Assembly (NCBI RefSeq): GCF_001941625.1
Contig: NZ_CP016076.1
Span: forward strand, 6,122,001 to 6,186,000
Source: Actinoalloteichus fjordicus
Lineage (GTDB): Bacteria; Actinomycetota; Actinomycetes; Mycobacteriales; Pseudonocardiaceae
Direction of reading: 5' to 3'
DNA length: 64,000 nucleotides
Shown here: one piece after another, positions 20,260 to 28,678 of the stretch
Position numbering within the stretch: position 1 is the stretch's first letter
How the letters are laid out: each line of letters begins with the position of its first letter
Notes under the pieces: model-generated
What the model saw: only the letters and a program-made list of their open reading frames with translations
Told to the model about the DNA's origin: nothing
Database searches by the model: none
Translations under genes and position numbers: made by a program

Positions 20260-21174
20260 TCAGTATTCCCCGTGCACGAGGTTTTCCGGGTCCGCACCGG
20301 AGGCGAACAGCCCGATCTGCCGCGCGGCGACCGCCCAGGCCCGATCCTGTCCGCCCTGCGTGCTGCCGCCGACGTGCGGGGTCAGCAGCAGCCCGTCGAC
20401 CGTCCACAACGGATGGTCCTCTGGCAGCGGCTCGGGATCGGTGACGTCCAGCGCGGCCCGCAGCCGTCCCGTGGTCAGCTCGGCCAGCAGCGCGGCGGTG
20501 TCGACGACCGGACCTCGGGCGGCGTTGACCAGGATCGCCTGATCGGGCATCGCCGCGAGGAAGTCCGCGTCCACCAGCCCGGTCGTCTCCGCCGTCAGCG
20601 GCACCATCACGACGACGACGTCATGGTCCGGGAGCAGCCGGGGGAGCTCGGCGAGACCGTGGACGCCGTCCCGTGCCGTGCGGGCCACGAACGTCGTGCT
20701 CGCGTCGGAGGCGTCCAGCCTGCGCCGCATCTCCCGCCCGAGGTCGCCCGCGCCGAGGACCAGCACCCGCTTGCCCTGCAGGGTGTCGGTGCCGCGCTGA
20801 TCCCAGCGGCGCTCCTGCCGGGTGCGCTCGAAGGCGGGCAGCTCCCGATAGATCGCCAGGATCGCCGCGAGGGCCCACTCCGCGGTGCTGCCGCCGTGGG
20901 CGCCGCGCGCGGTCGAGAGCCGCACGCCCGGCGGGGTGCGCGGCAGCCACGCCTCGGCACCGGCCGAGAGGAGCTGGATGAGCCGCAGCCTCGGAAGACT
21001 CTCGGCCAGCGCACCCACCGCGCCCGCGGAGAGGAACATCGGCACGAGGACCTCGGCCTCGGCGGCCGCGGCGGGGAAGGGCTCGTCGGGCTGGTACCGG
21101 ACCGCCCGCACGTCGGGGTTCCCGGCCAGCGCCTGCACGCCCTGTTCGTTGGGGACAAGAACGATCGTCGTCAC
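20260..21174 (-). CDS. NAD-dependent D-2-hydroxyacid dehydrogenase
   Basis: The 304-residue protein has the D-isomer-specific 2-hydroxyacid dehydrogenase fold: GARGAHGGSTAEWALAAILA, the NAD motif VLVLGAGDLGREM, VNAARGPVVDTAALL with the substrate Arg, DPEPLPEDHPLW with the conserved Glu, and TPHVGGST with the catalytic His. Substrate cannot be told from sequence; it lacks the ASB and ACT domains of SerA. GTG 21174 is chosen because conserved sequence begins at VTTIVLVP; there is no ribosome site, so the mRNA may be leaderless. Confidence 0.85.
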   Translation of the reverse strand: MTTIVLVPNEQGVQALAGNPDVRAVRYQPDEPFPAAAAEAEVLVPMFLSAGAVGALAESLPRLRLIQLLSAGAEAWLPRTPPGVRLSTARGAHGGSTAEWALAAILAIYRELPAFERTRQERRWDQRGTDTLQGKRVLVLGAGDLGREMRRRLDASDASTTFVARTARDGVHGLAELPRLLPDHDVVVVMVPLTAETTGLVDADFLAAMPDQAILVNAARGPVVDTAALLAELTTGRLRAALDVTDPEPLPEDHPLWTVDGLLLTPHVGGSTQGGQDRAWAVAARQIGLFASGADPENLVHGEY

Positions 21175-21386
21175 GGGCGCCACGGTAACCCGCCTCGCAG
21201 GCTCGACCGGGATGCCGGCTGCCCAGTCGGCTTCGTCGAGCAGACCTCGGCCGCGCTGCCCGGCTCCGCCCGACCGGCCTGGTCTCGGCGGATGCCCGGC
21301 CGTGCGCACGCGGGATGGTGAGCGAATCTCGGGTTCGGGCCGTTTCGACCGGGCACGGCGGCGTGGATGGGGCAGACTTCGCTGTG

Positions 21387-22391
21387 ATGACGGAGGAAGG
21401 CAGCACGGTCTCGCCCGACGGAACCGCACTGGTGAGCTGGCACAGCACGACGCCGGGCCCGCCGGTGCTGGTATGCGGGGCGCTCGGCGCGCCCGCCCAG
21501 TCCTGGCCTGCGCTGACCGCCCCCGATGCGGGCCTCCACGCGTTCGGCTGGCACTACCGGGGGACGTTCGGCTCGGCACGACCCACCGACCCGAGCCGGA
21601 TCATGCTGACCGACCATGTCGGCGACGCACTGGCCGTGCTGGACTCCGCAGGGATCGACCGCGCCTCGGTGATCGGCTGGTCGTCCGGGGCGACCGTCGC
21701 CGCCGAACTCGCCAGGAACGCCCCGGATCGGGTGACCGGCCTGATGATGATCGCCGGCCCGCCCGGTGACCTCCTGGCGACGATCCGAGGCCCGTGGGGA
21801 GCCGCCGTCGACCTCGTCCTCGGGCTGACGAGCGGCGGGCCGGGTCCTGGACCGTTTCGCGGCCGAGGGCTGGTCAAGGGAGTCATGTCCGGCGGGCTGG
21901 ACGCGATGCGGCTGGCGGCCCCGTTGCTGGCCGCCGGCCTGCCGAGGCTGCCCCCGAGACAGCTCGGAGCGCTGCTCCGGCACAGCGGGCTCCTGCTGCC
22001 CGCAGGCGATCCCGCGCTGCTGGCCGAGGTGCTGCGCCCCTTCCTGCACCTCGACTGGGCCTTCTATGCAGAGCTGCTGCGAGCGGTCGGCTCCGTGCCG
22101 GCGCTGGACATCACCGGGCTGCGGTGCCCGGTGACGGCGCTGGTGGGACGGCACGACGTCGTGTCCGACGCAAGGGCGCTCACCGAGGCAGTGGGCCGCC
22201 TGCCGCAGGCGCGGGTCCGCATCCTGCCCACCTCGCACTTCATCCCGCTGGAGGCCCCGGAGGAGGTCGCCGCCGAGGCGCTGCTGCTGGTGGAACGGGC
22301 CGCCGCCGTCCGACGCGCCCTAGACGACGAGTCGGACCACGTGCCCGCCGACATGGGACCGCTCACCCCTCGCTCACGACACGGCGCCTAG
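21387..22391 (+). CDS. Alpha/beta hydrolase
   Basis: 334 residues. The nucleophile elbow is GWSSG (in VIGWSSGATVAAELA), a HG-like oxyanion region is absent or weak (VLVCGALGAPAQSW), the acid is likely in LVGRHDVVSDA and the catalytic His in PTSHFIPLEAPEEVA. The substrate is not predictable. ATG 21387 is chosen as the first codon before conserved sequence; a longer frame to 21315 lacks support. It is followed after 9 bases by the lppZ-like gene, so the two may form a transcription unit. Confidence 0.75.
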   Translation: MTEEGSTVSPDGTALVSWHSTTPGPPVLVCGALGAPAQSWPALTAPDAGLHAFGWHYRGTFGSARPTDPSRIMLTDHVGDALAVLDSAGIDRASVIGWSSGATVAAELARNAPDRVTGLMMIAGPPGDLLATIRGPWGAAVDLVLGLTSGGPGPGPFRGRGLVKGVMSGGLDAMRLAAPLLAAGLPRLPPRQLGALLRHSGLLLPAGDPALLAEVLRPFLHLDWAFYAELLRAVGSVPALDITGLRCPVTALVGRHDVVSDARALTEAVGRLPQARVRILPTSHFIPLEAPEEVAAEALLLVERAAAVRRALDDESDHVPADMGPLTPRSRHGA

Positions 22392-22400
22392 GCTCGAAAG

Positions 22401-23603
22401 ATGCCGAGTTCACCGAACCGGGGTCTGCGGAGGCGTCGGGCCGCGCTGGCCGGGTTCGTCGCGCTCGGCCTCGTCGCGGCGGGCTGCGCCGACTTCTCCG
22501 AGCAGGAGCGGCTGACCCGCGCCGACTGGGACGTGGCACCGCCGCCGATGGCGGCCCCCGACAACGCCCCGCGCTTTCCGGACGAGGGCGGCAACAGCGG
22601 CGAGCCGGGCCGCGAGACCTCCGCCACACCGGTCCCGCCGCCCGAGGGCTGCACCGACTACGACCCGGCCGTGGTCGTGACCTGTCTCGACCCGGTGTCC
22701 GCGGTGGCCGTGCTGCCCGACGGCGAACAGGCCCTGGTCGCCGAACGCACGACCGGCCGGATTCTGCGGGTGCGGTGGGGTCTCGACCCGGCGGACAAGG
22801 ACTCGCCGGAGGTCTTCGCCACGATCGACGTGGACGCAGGCGAGGGCGGGGGCGGTCTCCTCGGCCTGGCGCTGTCGCCGTACTACGCCGAGGACAGCCT
22901 GGTCTACGCCTACCTGAGCACGCCGGAGGACAACCGCGTCGTGCGGATCGCGGCGGGCGACGAGCCGAAGCCGGTGCTGACCGGGCTGCCCCGCGACCCG
23001 ACGGGCGCGTTGACCAACGACGTACGCGGCGCGCTGCTGCTGGCGACCGGCACGGCAGGCGATCCGGCGGCGGCGGCCGATCCGAACTCGCAGGCGGGCA
23101 AGGTGCTGCGGATCGACGAGACCGGCGCCCCCGCCCCGGACAACCCCGATCCGACGACGACGGTGATCAGCAGCGGGCTGACCGCCCCGGCTGGCCTGTG
23201 TCAGGCGGTGGACGGCTCATCGATCTGGGTCACCGATCGCGGCGAGGAGCGCGACCTGTTGTATCTCGTCGAACCCGGTGCGCCGCTGGGGGAGGCATCC
23301 TGGAACTGGCCGGAGCGGCCGGGTGTCGCGGGCTGCGCGGCCTACTCGGACATGGTCATGGTCTTCCTGAGCGATCAGGAGGCCATCGCCAACCTGGAGT
23401 TGAGCCCCGACCTGACCTTCACCAGCCCGCCGCAGTACAGCGAGGAGGGCACCTTCGGTCGGTTCTCCGGCGCGGCACCCGGCATGGACGACTACGTCTG
23501 GGTCGGTACCGAGAACAAGAACGGCGGCGACCCGACCAGCAGCGATGATCGCGTGGTGCTCATCGACCGGTTCATGACCGGGAGCGGCAACGGGCGCGAC
23601 TAG
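22401..23603 (+). CDS. lppZ: LppZ-like lipoprotein with sorbosone/glucose dehydrogenase fold
   Basis: 400 residues. RRRR, a hydrophobic stretch and the lipobox LVAAGC (Cys29) mark a lipoprotein exported to the outer face of the membrane. The rest has the PQQ-dependent glucose/sorbosone dehydrogenase-like beta propeller (VAVLPDGEQALVAERTTGRILRV; GLLGLALSP; APAGLCQAVDGSSIWVTDRG). The conserved catalytic His of active dehydrogenases is not obvious, so it may be a binding protein. Position next to the DoxX genes matches lppZ (Rv3006) of M. tuberculosis, from memory. Confidence 0.8.
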   Translation: MPSSPNRGLRRRRAALAGFVALGLVAAGCADFSEQERLTRADWDVAPPPMAAPDNAPRFPDEGGNSGEPGRETSATPVPPPEGCTDYDPAVVVTCLDPVSAVAVLPDGEQALVAERTTGRILRVRWGLDPADKDSPEVFATIDVDAGEGGGGLLGLALSPYYAEDSLVYAYLSTPEDNRVVRIAAGDEPKPVLTGLPRDPTGALTNDVRGALLLATGTAGDPAAAADPNSQAGKVLRIDETGAPAPDNPDPTTTVISSGLTAPAGLCQAVDGSSIWVTDRGEERDLLYLVEPGAPLGEASWNWPERPGVAGCAAYSDMVMVFLSDQEAIANLELSPDLTFTSPPQYSEEGTFGRFSGAAPGMDDYVWVGTENKNGGDPTSSDDRVVLIDRFMTGSGNGRD

Positions 23604-23624
23604 TCGCTCGGTCTGGATCACGTG

Positions 23625-23985
23625 CATGACGATGCCGGTGCGCTGTGGAGTGCGGCCCGGCAGATGGTGGCGGTCTCGGCGTATCGCGTAGCCGGTGGTC
23701 GAACTGGTCGGCGAATCGTTCGAGGGGCGTAGCGCTGCTCCGTGCGGTCGAACATCAGAGGACGTCTCTGCGGTTCCGCTTCGCCTGCGGAGTTGCGCCT
23801 TGGCCGACGGGTTGCCGATCCGCTGCCCGGATGCCTCCCCGAGGTCGACAGCCCGCTTCCGCAGCCGGTTGCGAACGCCTTCCCAGGCGCCGAAGCGTTG
23901 AGGCAGGTCCGTCCACGGCATTCCGGTGCGGTAGGTGAACCCCCATCACGTCGATCACCTGCCGGTGATCGCGACCCTCGATCAC
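23625..23985 (-). pseudogene. Remnant of an IS5-family transposase
   Basis: In different minus-strand frames the DNA encodes WGFTYRTGMPWTDLPQRFG and AWEGVRNRLRK (bases about 23840-23950), the N-terminal pattern of IS5-type transposases. A second piece, TRYAETATICRAALHSAPASS (about 23640-23720), resembles the ATRYDKTAxxYxAAV end of the same family. The middle with the DDE residues is missing and frames are broken, so it is a dead, deleted insertion sequence. It lies between lppZ and the NmrA-like gene, marking an old insertion point. Confidence 0.65.
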
Positions 23986-23988
23986 CCG

Positions 23989-24837
23989 TCAGGTCGCGAG
24001 AGTGCCTGCGACCTGATCGGCAGCACTGCGCGGTTCGCGGCCGAGGAGTTCGGCCAGTAGCGGCTCCTGTCCCGCGAAGTAGCCGCTACGGGTGGCTTGG
24101 AACAGGGTGAGCGTCAGTCTGGCCACGAACTCGGGAGTGCCGTTCTCCATCTGCTCGGTGACCCACTGTTCGTCATCCACGACGATGCGTTTGATGGGAC
24201 GACCGGTCAGTTCGGTGAGGAACCTGGCGAAGTCATCGAGGGTGACGGCAGGCGCGGAGAGCGTGACAGGGCCGTCGAAGGAACGGTCGCCCGCGAGGAT
24301 GACCGCCGCGGCCTCGGCCAGGTCGGCGCGATCGGTCCACGGGATGGGGCCGTCTGCGGGCCTGGCGATCACGCCGGTCTGCCGCCAAGGACCGAGCAAC
24401 TGGTCGAGGCTGCCGAAGAAGCCGTAGCGCAACGAGGTCCAGGCGACCCCCGAGTCGGCGAGGATCGCCTCGGTAGCCGCGTGGACGGCCGCCGGGAGGT
24501 ACGGGCTGCCGACGGCGCTCTGCTGACTGGTGTAGAGGATTCGCCGGGCGCCAGCGGCGGCGGCGGCCTCGATCGCGGTGCGGTGCTGGCCTACCACGTC
24601 GGCCGCCGGGTCGTTGGAGGACACCAGCAGCACCTGGTCGGCACCGGCGAAGGAGTCACGCAGCGCGACCGGGTCATCGTAGGAGCCCTGCCGCACGCGC
24701 ACGCCGCGTTCGGCGAAGTGCTGCGCCTTGGCGACGTCTCGCGCGCTGACGCCGATCCGGTCGGCCGACTTGCGCTGGAGAAGATGCTCGACGGTGGCAC
24801 CGTTGAGGGCGCCGGTGGCGCCGGTGACGACGATCAT
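23989..24837 (-). CDS. NmrA-like NAD(P)-binding protein / quinone oxidoreductase type
   Basis: 282 residues with the Rossmann start MIVVTGATGALNGATVEHLL, SSNDP and the LYTSQQSAVGSPYLPA segment, like the SDR-type NmrA family and QorB-like NAD(P)H:quinone oxidoreductases. The fingerprint is GATGALN rather than GATGxxG. ATG 24837 has AAAGGA upstream. It is divergent from a TetR gene and has a clear promoter (-35 TTGACC 24945-24950, -10 TACGGT 24922-24927, 17-base spacer on the minus strand) covered by a putative operator, so it is very likely controlled by that TetR protein, perhaps by electrophiles. Confidence 0.85.
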   Translation of the reverse strand: MIVVTGATGALNGATVEHLLQRKSADRIGVSARDVAKAQHFAERGVRVRQGSYDDPVALRDSFAGADQVLLVSSNDPAADVVGQHRTAIEAAAAAGARRILYTSQQSAVGSPYLPAAVHAATEAILADSGVAWTSLRYGFFGSLDQLLGPWRQTGVIARPADGPIPWTDRADLAEAAAVILAGDRSFDGPVTLSAPAVTLDDFARFLTELTGRPIKRIVVDDEQWVTEQMENGTPEFVARLTLTLFQATRSGYFAGQEPLLAELLGREPRSAADQVAGTLAT

Positions 24838-24884
24838 GCTGATGTCCTTTCTGCGCACCTCTGCGTGATGGCGCACCGCACGAC

Positions 24885-24953
24885 AAGTTGACCCACCGGG
24901 TCAGGTTCGACTCTGCCGACGACCGTAGGCAACCTGACCGTGCGGGTCAAGTT
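24885..24953. promoter_or_regulatory. Divergent control region with two mirror-image operators
   Basis: Two 23-bp sites (24885-24907 and 24931-24953) are near reverse complements of each other. The first holds TGACCC-acc-GGGTCA, the second TGACC-gtgcg-GGTCA, both flanked by AACCTGA or AAGTT. The second covers the -35 box of the NmrA-like gene; the first lies just downstream of its expected start point. This is the expected layout for autoregulated repression by the neighbouring TetR protein. Confidence 0.7.
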
Positions 24954-24987
24954 ATGGTGGTGGGGCAGCGGGAGCCAGGGAGGACGC

Positions 24988-25611
24988 ATGGCCGATGAAG
25001 CGCCGGGGAAACCTCGGCTACGTGCCGACGCCAAGCGCAATACCGAGCAGATCCGTCGCGCCGCGATCGACGCCTTTCACAGCCGGGGTCTGACCGCGCC
25101 GTTGGAAGAAGTCGCCAAGGTCGCGGGAGTGAGCAAGGCCACGATCTTCAACCGGTTCGGCGGACGGATCGGCCTCATCGAAGCCGTCATCGAAGAAGTC
25201 GTCGCGAACAAGCTGTACGCCGTCATCGACCGCACCCGAACCATCGAGGACACCGCAGAACGGATCGCGTACTACATCACCGGGATCCGCGACCTCCAGT
25301 ACCGCCAGCCCGCGGCCAACGACGTCATGCTGCAGGAATACCCCCATTCACCGCAGCTCATGGAGATCTGCGAGCGGGCGGGCGAGATGAACCATGAACT
25401 CATCACGGCAGGTAGAGCCGTCGGCGCGCTGCGGCCCGAGTTCACGGCAGACGACCTCCATGCGCTCATCCGCGACACCGCACTCGCTCTCAAACATGGA
25501 ACCCGCCCCCGACGAGACGACTACGACCGCCGTACCACCTTCCTTCTCGACGGGATCCGCAGGCATGAAGCTCCGCCGGAAGAGGACGAGCGCGCCGCCG
25601 TCAAGGCATAG
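24988..25611 (+). CDS. TetR-family transcriptional regulator
   Basis: 207 residues. The helix-turn-helix is in residues about 15-60 (QIRRAAIDAFHSRGLTAPLEEVAKVAGVSKATIFNRFGGRIGLIEAVIEE). The C-terminal ligand-binding half is not assigned. ATG 24988 is preceded by GGGAGGAC. It is divergent from the NmrA-like gene and almost certainly binds the paired operators between them. Confidence 0.9.
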   Translation: MADEAPGKPRLRADAKRNTEQIRRAAIDAFHSRGLTAPLEEVAKVAGVSKATIFNRFGGRIGLIEAVIEEVVANKLYAVIDRTRTIEDTAERIAYYITGIRDLQYRQPAANDVMLQEYPHSPQLMEICERAGEMNHELITAGRAVGALRPEFTADDLHALIRDTALALKHGTRPRRDDYDRRTTFLLDGIRRHEAPPEEDERAAVKA

Positions 25612-26230
25612 AACGAAGATCCGAAAGAAGCGCGGGCCGCTGCGGGGCGCGAGGCGCCTGCCCGTTGACACGGGTAGGCCCGCCTTCTCGGGCAGGCCCC
25701 CGCGCCGAGCGAGATCTGCCGACCCCAGGCGGCAAGCCGAGGCCTTCGCCGTCGCGGTCGGACGGCGGTGGCGACGCCGGCTGATGCGGCGGCCGACTCA
25801 CCGATACAGGCGCGTCGGGTGTGCTCCGTGCGGGACGCGCTGCGGCGCCGGTCCGTTGTCGGAACCCGGCCGAGGCAACCGGGGAGCCCGCATCACGCGG
25901 ACCTGACACGCCTCGTGTTGCGACGTCGGCGGTGCCTGCCCGGCGCGGCAGGCAGGCCCGCAGGTCGTCCTGTCCGCTCGGCCTCAGGAGGCGGCGGCGG
26001 CCGGTACGCCAGGGGCGTCTCGGGAATGCAGGCCTGCCCTCCGGCGGTGCTCGTCCGCACCGTGGTGGCGTAGGCCTTCACGGAGGTGGGCCGACCGGTG
26101 CGCGGCCGCAGCGCAGCGAGGACAGCGCTGGTCAGCCCGCGCGGCAGAGCCCGCGCGGCAGAGCCCGCGCGGCAGAGCCCGCGCGGCAGCCCCTCGACAA
26201 CAGGGCCGCCGCGCCGATCCGGCGTCCGAA
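25612..26230. other. Intergenic region between TetR and gatB
   Basis: The two genes converge here. No supported gene is seen in 619 very GC-rich bases; a 14-bp tandem repeat lies at 26134-26189. Confidence 0.45.
26134..26189. repeat. Four perfect 14-bp tandem repeats
   Basis: AGCCCGCGCGGCAG is repeated four times without change or spacer. It begins 41 bases past the gatB stop codon. No spacer sequence separates units, so it is not a CRISPR array. It may vary between strains by slippage. Confidence 0.85.
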
Positions 26231-27733
26231 TCAGCCCTCGACGCCCGCTGCGGCCAGGACCAGTTCGCGGACGCGCTTGGCGTCGGCCTGCCCCTTGGTC
26301 GCCTTCATCACGGCACCGACGATCGCGCCTGCGGCAGCGACCTTGCCGCCCCGGATCTTCTCGGCCACGTCGGGGTTGGCGGCGAGCGCAGCCTCCACCG
26401 CCGTCTGCAGCGCGGAGTCGTCGGAGACCACCTTCAGGCCGCGGGCGGCGACGACCTCGTCCGGTTCGCCCTCACCCGCGAGCACGCCGTCGACGACCTG
26501 CCGGGCCAGCTTGTTCGTCAGTGCGCCCTCGGTCACCAGCGCCACGACCCGCGCCACCTGGGCGGGCGTCACCGGCAGCTCGGCCAGCTCGACCTGCCGC
26601 TGGTTCGCCTGCGCGAGCAGGTAGGACACCCACCACGACCTGGCCTCGTCCGGCGAGGCGCCCTCGGCGACGGTCGCGGCCACCAGCGCCACCGCACCCG
26701 CGTTCTCCAGGTCCCGCAGCTCGGCGTCGGAGAGCGACCACTCCTGCTGAATCCGCCTGCGCCGCTCGCTCGGCAGCTCCGGCAGCGTCCCGCGCAGTTC
26801 CTCGATCCACTCCGCAGGCGGCGCGATCGGCACCAGGTCGGGCTCGGGGAAGTAGCGGTAGTCCTCCGAGGTCTCCTTCGGCCTGCCCGCCCGCGTCGAG
26901 CCGGAGGCCTCCTCGAAGTGCCGGGTCTCCTGGCGAATCGAGCCGCCCTGCGTGAGCAGCACGGCCTGCCGCCGCATCTCGTACCGCACGGCCCGCTCGA
27001 CGCTGCGCAGGGAGTTCACGTTCTTCGTCTCGGTGCGGGTGCCGAACTCGGTCGCGGTCTTCGCCATGAGCGAGACGTTGGCGTCGCAGCGCAGCGATCC
27101 CTGGTCCATCCGCACGTCCGAGACGTCGAGCGACTTCAGCAGATCCCGCAGCGTCGCCACGTACGCCTTGGCCACCTCGGGCGCCCGCGCGCCGGCACCG
27201 ACGATCGGTTTGGTGACGATCTCCACCAGCGGCACGCCCGCCCGGTTGTAGTCCAGCAGCGAGTGCTCGGCCCCGTGGATCCGACCGGTGGCGCCGCCGA
27301 CGTGCAGCGACTTCCCGGTGTCCTCCTCCATGTGGGCGCGCTCGATCTCGACCCGGACCGTCTCGCCGTCCTCCAACACGACGTCGAGGTAGCCGTTGAA
27401 GGCGATCGGCTCGTCGTACTGGGAGGTCTGGAAGTTCTTCGGCATGTCAGGGTAGAAGTAGTTCTTCCTGGCGAACCGGCACCACGACGCGATGTCACAG
27501 TTCAGCGCGAGCCCGATGCGGATCGCCGACTCCACCGCCTTGCCGTTGACGACCGGCAGCGCACCCGGCATCCCCAGGCAGGTCTGGCACACCTGGGTGT
27601 TCGGCTCGGCGCCGAACTCGGTGGGACAACCGCAGAACATCTTCGTCTGGGTGGACAGCTCGACGTGCACCTCCAGCCCCAGCACCGGATCGAAGGTGGC
27701 GAGCACCTCGTCGTAGTCCATCAGATCGGCCAC
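26231..27733 (-). CDS. gatB: Asp/Glu-tRNA amidotransferase subunit B (GatB)
   Basis: GatB binds mischarged Asp-tRNA(Asn) or Glu-tRNA(Gln), and activates it for amidation within GatCAB. The 500-residue protein starts with the core [24 protein letters not shown] and [19 protein letters not shown] (zinc-type Cys), [14 protein letters not shown] and [14 protein letters not shown], and ends in the tRNA-binding YqeY-like tail ([21 protein letters not shown]). GTG 27733 is preferred because AGGAG lies 7 bases upstream; GTG 27742 is an alternative. It follows a small membrane protein gene and is separated from gatA by a defence-type cassette. Confidence 0.96.
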   Translation of the reverse strand: MADLMDYDEVLATFDPVLGLEVHVELSTQTKMFCGCPTEFGAEPNTQVCQTCLGMPGALPVVNGKAVESAIRIGLALNCDIASWCRFARKNYFYPDMPKNFQTSQYDEPIAFNGYLDVVLEDGETVRVEIERAHMEEDTGKSLHVGGATGRIHGAEHSLLDYNRAGVPLVEIVTKPIVGAGARAPEVAKAYVATLRDLLKSLDVSDVRMDQGSLRCDANVSLMAKTATEFGTRTETKNVNSLRSVERAVRYEMRRQAVLLTQGGSIRQETRHFEEASGSTRAGRPKETSEDYRYFPEPDLVPIAPPAEWIEELRGTLPELPSERRRRIQQEWSLSDAELRDLENAGAVALVAATVAEGASPDEARSWWVSYLLAQANQRQVELAELPVTPAQVARVVALVTEGALTNKLARQVVDGVLAGEGEPDEVVAARGLKVVSDDSALQTAVEAALAANPDVAEKIRGGKVAAAGAIVGAVMKATKGQADAKRVRELVLAAAGVEG

Positions 27734-27738
27734 TGCGG

Positions 27739-27939
27739 TCACTCCTGGTCGTCCTTCCTGAGGCTGCGCGCGAACAGCGCGGCACCGGTGACCGTCACGG
27801 CCAGGTTGGTCAGGGCATGGGCCAGCGCCAGCCGATCCGAGTCCTTCCTGGCCTTGCGGAACTGGCTGAACGCGGCGGCGCCGCCGCTGATCACTCCGAC
27901 CAGCCCGAACAGCTTGTTCAGCTTCGACACGTCGTTCAT
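27739..27939 (-). CDS. Small membrane protein (66 aa)
   Basis: Unknown function. Two short hydrophobic segments, [15 protein letters not shown] and [15 protein letters not shown], are separated by a basic, charged linker (RKARKDSDR), so it is probably a two-helix membrane protein with a cytoplasmic or outside loop. ATG 27939; the stop codon lies just before the gatB start, within its ribosome site, so translation is likely coupled to gatB. It may be a native part of the gat operon rather than of the adjacent cassette. Confidence 0.6.
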   Translation of the reverse strand: MNDVSKLNKLFGLVGVISGGAAAFSQFRKARKDSDRLALAHALTNLAVTVTGAALFARSLRKDDQE

Positions 27940-28012
27940 CTTCTCGACACCTTTCCACTGCGAGCCGCTGTCTACCGCTGCGAGATCGCCGTCCCGCTCG
28001 TGGCAACGGCGC

Positions 28013-28678
28013 TCACCGGAGAAACCCCAGTTCGTGCAGCGCCGCCACGGTATCGGCTCGCCACCGGGCGAATGAGGGAACCCGGCCGAGTTGATCAAGT
28101 CGAATGCGCTCGGCGAGCGCCTGTAAAAGGACAGCTGCGGCCATCTTCGGTCTACGGCCGCGTCTGCCAGAGCTGGCACGCAGCGCATCGGCGAGAGTCT
28201 TCTTCGGGTCGCTGAGCCGCTCAACCTCGTCGAGCAGTTCACTCTCGAAGACGCCCGACTGCCGCACATCGCGACCCGCGAACCGGTTGACCTCGTCGAT
28301 ATCGGCCAGGGCCCAGCTCTCCATCTCCCGCACCGGCGCGAGCGGAAGCAGTTTCACTGCCCGCTCGGGAAGCTCGTACGACTCCCAGGCACGGCGCATA
28401 GGGCCGAAGGCGCGAGCCTCCTCACGTTCAGGAGAGCCAGAGGCGTCGAAGTGGAGGAAGACGAGCGACGGCAGTGGGTACATGATGCTCACCTGCTCGG
28501 CGAACGAAGTGAACGGGCTGTCTCCGCGACGAACGATGCTCACCGGCTCCACCACCTCGAAGTCCACTCCACGAGCCGACAGGCCGATGTCCTGAAGAAC
28601 TCGACCAACCAGACCAGACAGGAAATGATCATCACTGGTGCTCTCCACCAAGAGCACAGAGGCGAGCTGTCTACTCAA
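28013..28678 (-). CDS. DUF4276/TOPRIM-like partner of the AAA ATPase
   Basis: 221 residues. It has the layout of DUF4276-type predicted TOPRIM-like proteins: an N-terminal acidic motif LLVESTSDDHFLSGLV (Glu12), an acidic residue in FLHFDASG (Asp78), and PVREMESWALAD (115-126), which matches the PxxxxEAWLLAD signature of the family. The start overlaps the stop of the AAA ATPase by 4 bases (ATGA). Such ATPase/TOPRIM pairs are common in anti-phage systems, where the second protein acts as an effector nuclease; that role is inferred. Confidence 0.65.
   Translation of the reverse strand: MSRQLASVLLVESTSDDHFLSGLVGRVLQDIGLSARGVDFEVVEPVSIVRRGDSPFTSFAEQVSIMYPLPSLVFLHFDASGSPEREEARAFGPMRRAWESYELPERAVKLLPLAPVREMESWALADIDEVNRFAGRDVRQSGVFESELLDEVERLSDPKKTLADALRASSGRRGRRPKMAAAVLLQALAERIRLDQLGRVPSFARWRADTVAALHELGFLR

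Noticed and set aside
26134-26189. Possible CRISPR array
   Set aside because: The 14-bp units are directly adjacent with no spacers and no cas genes are in the window.
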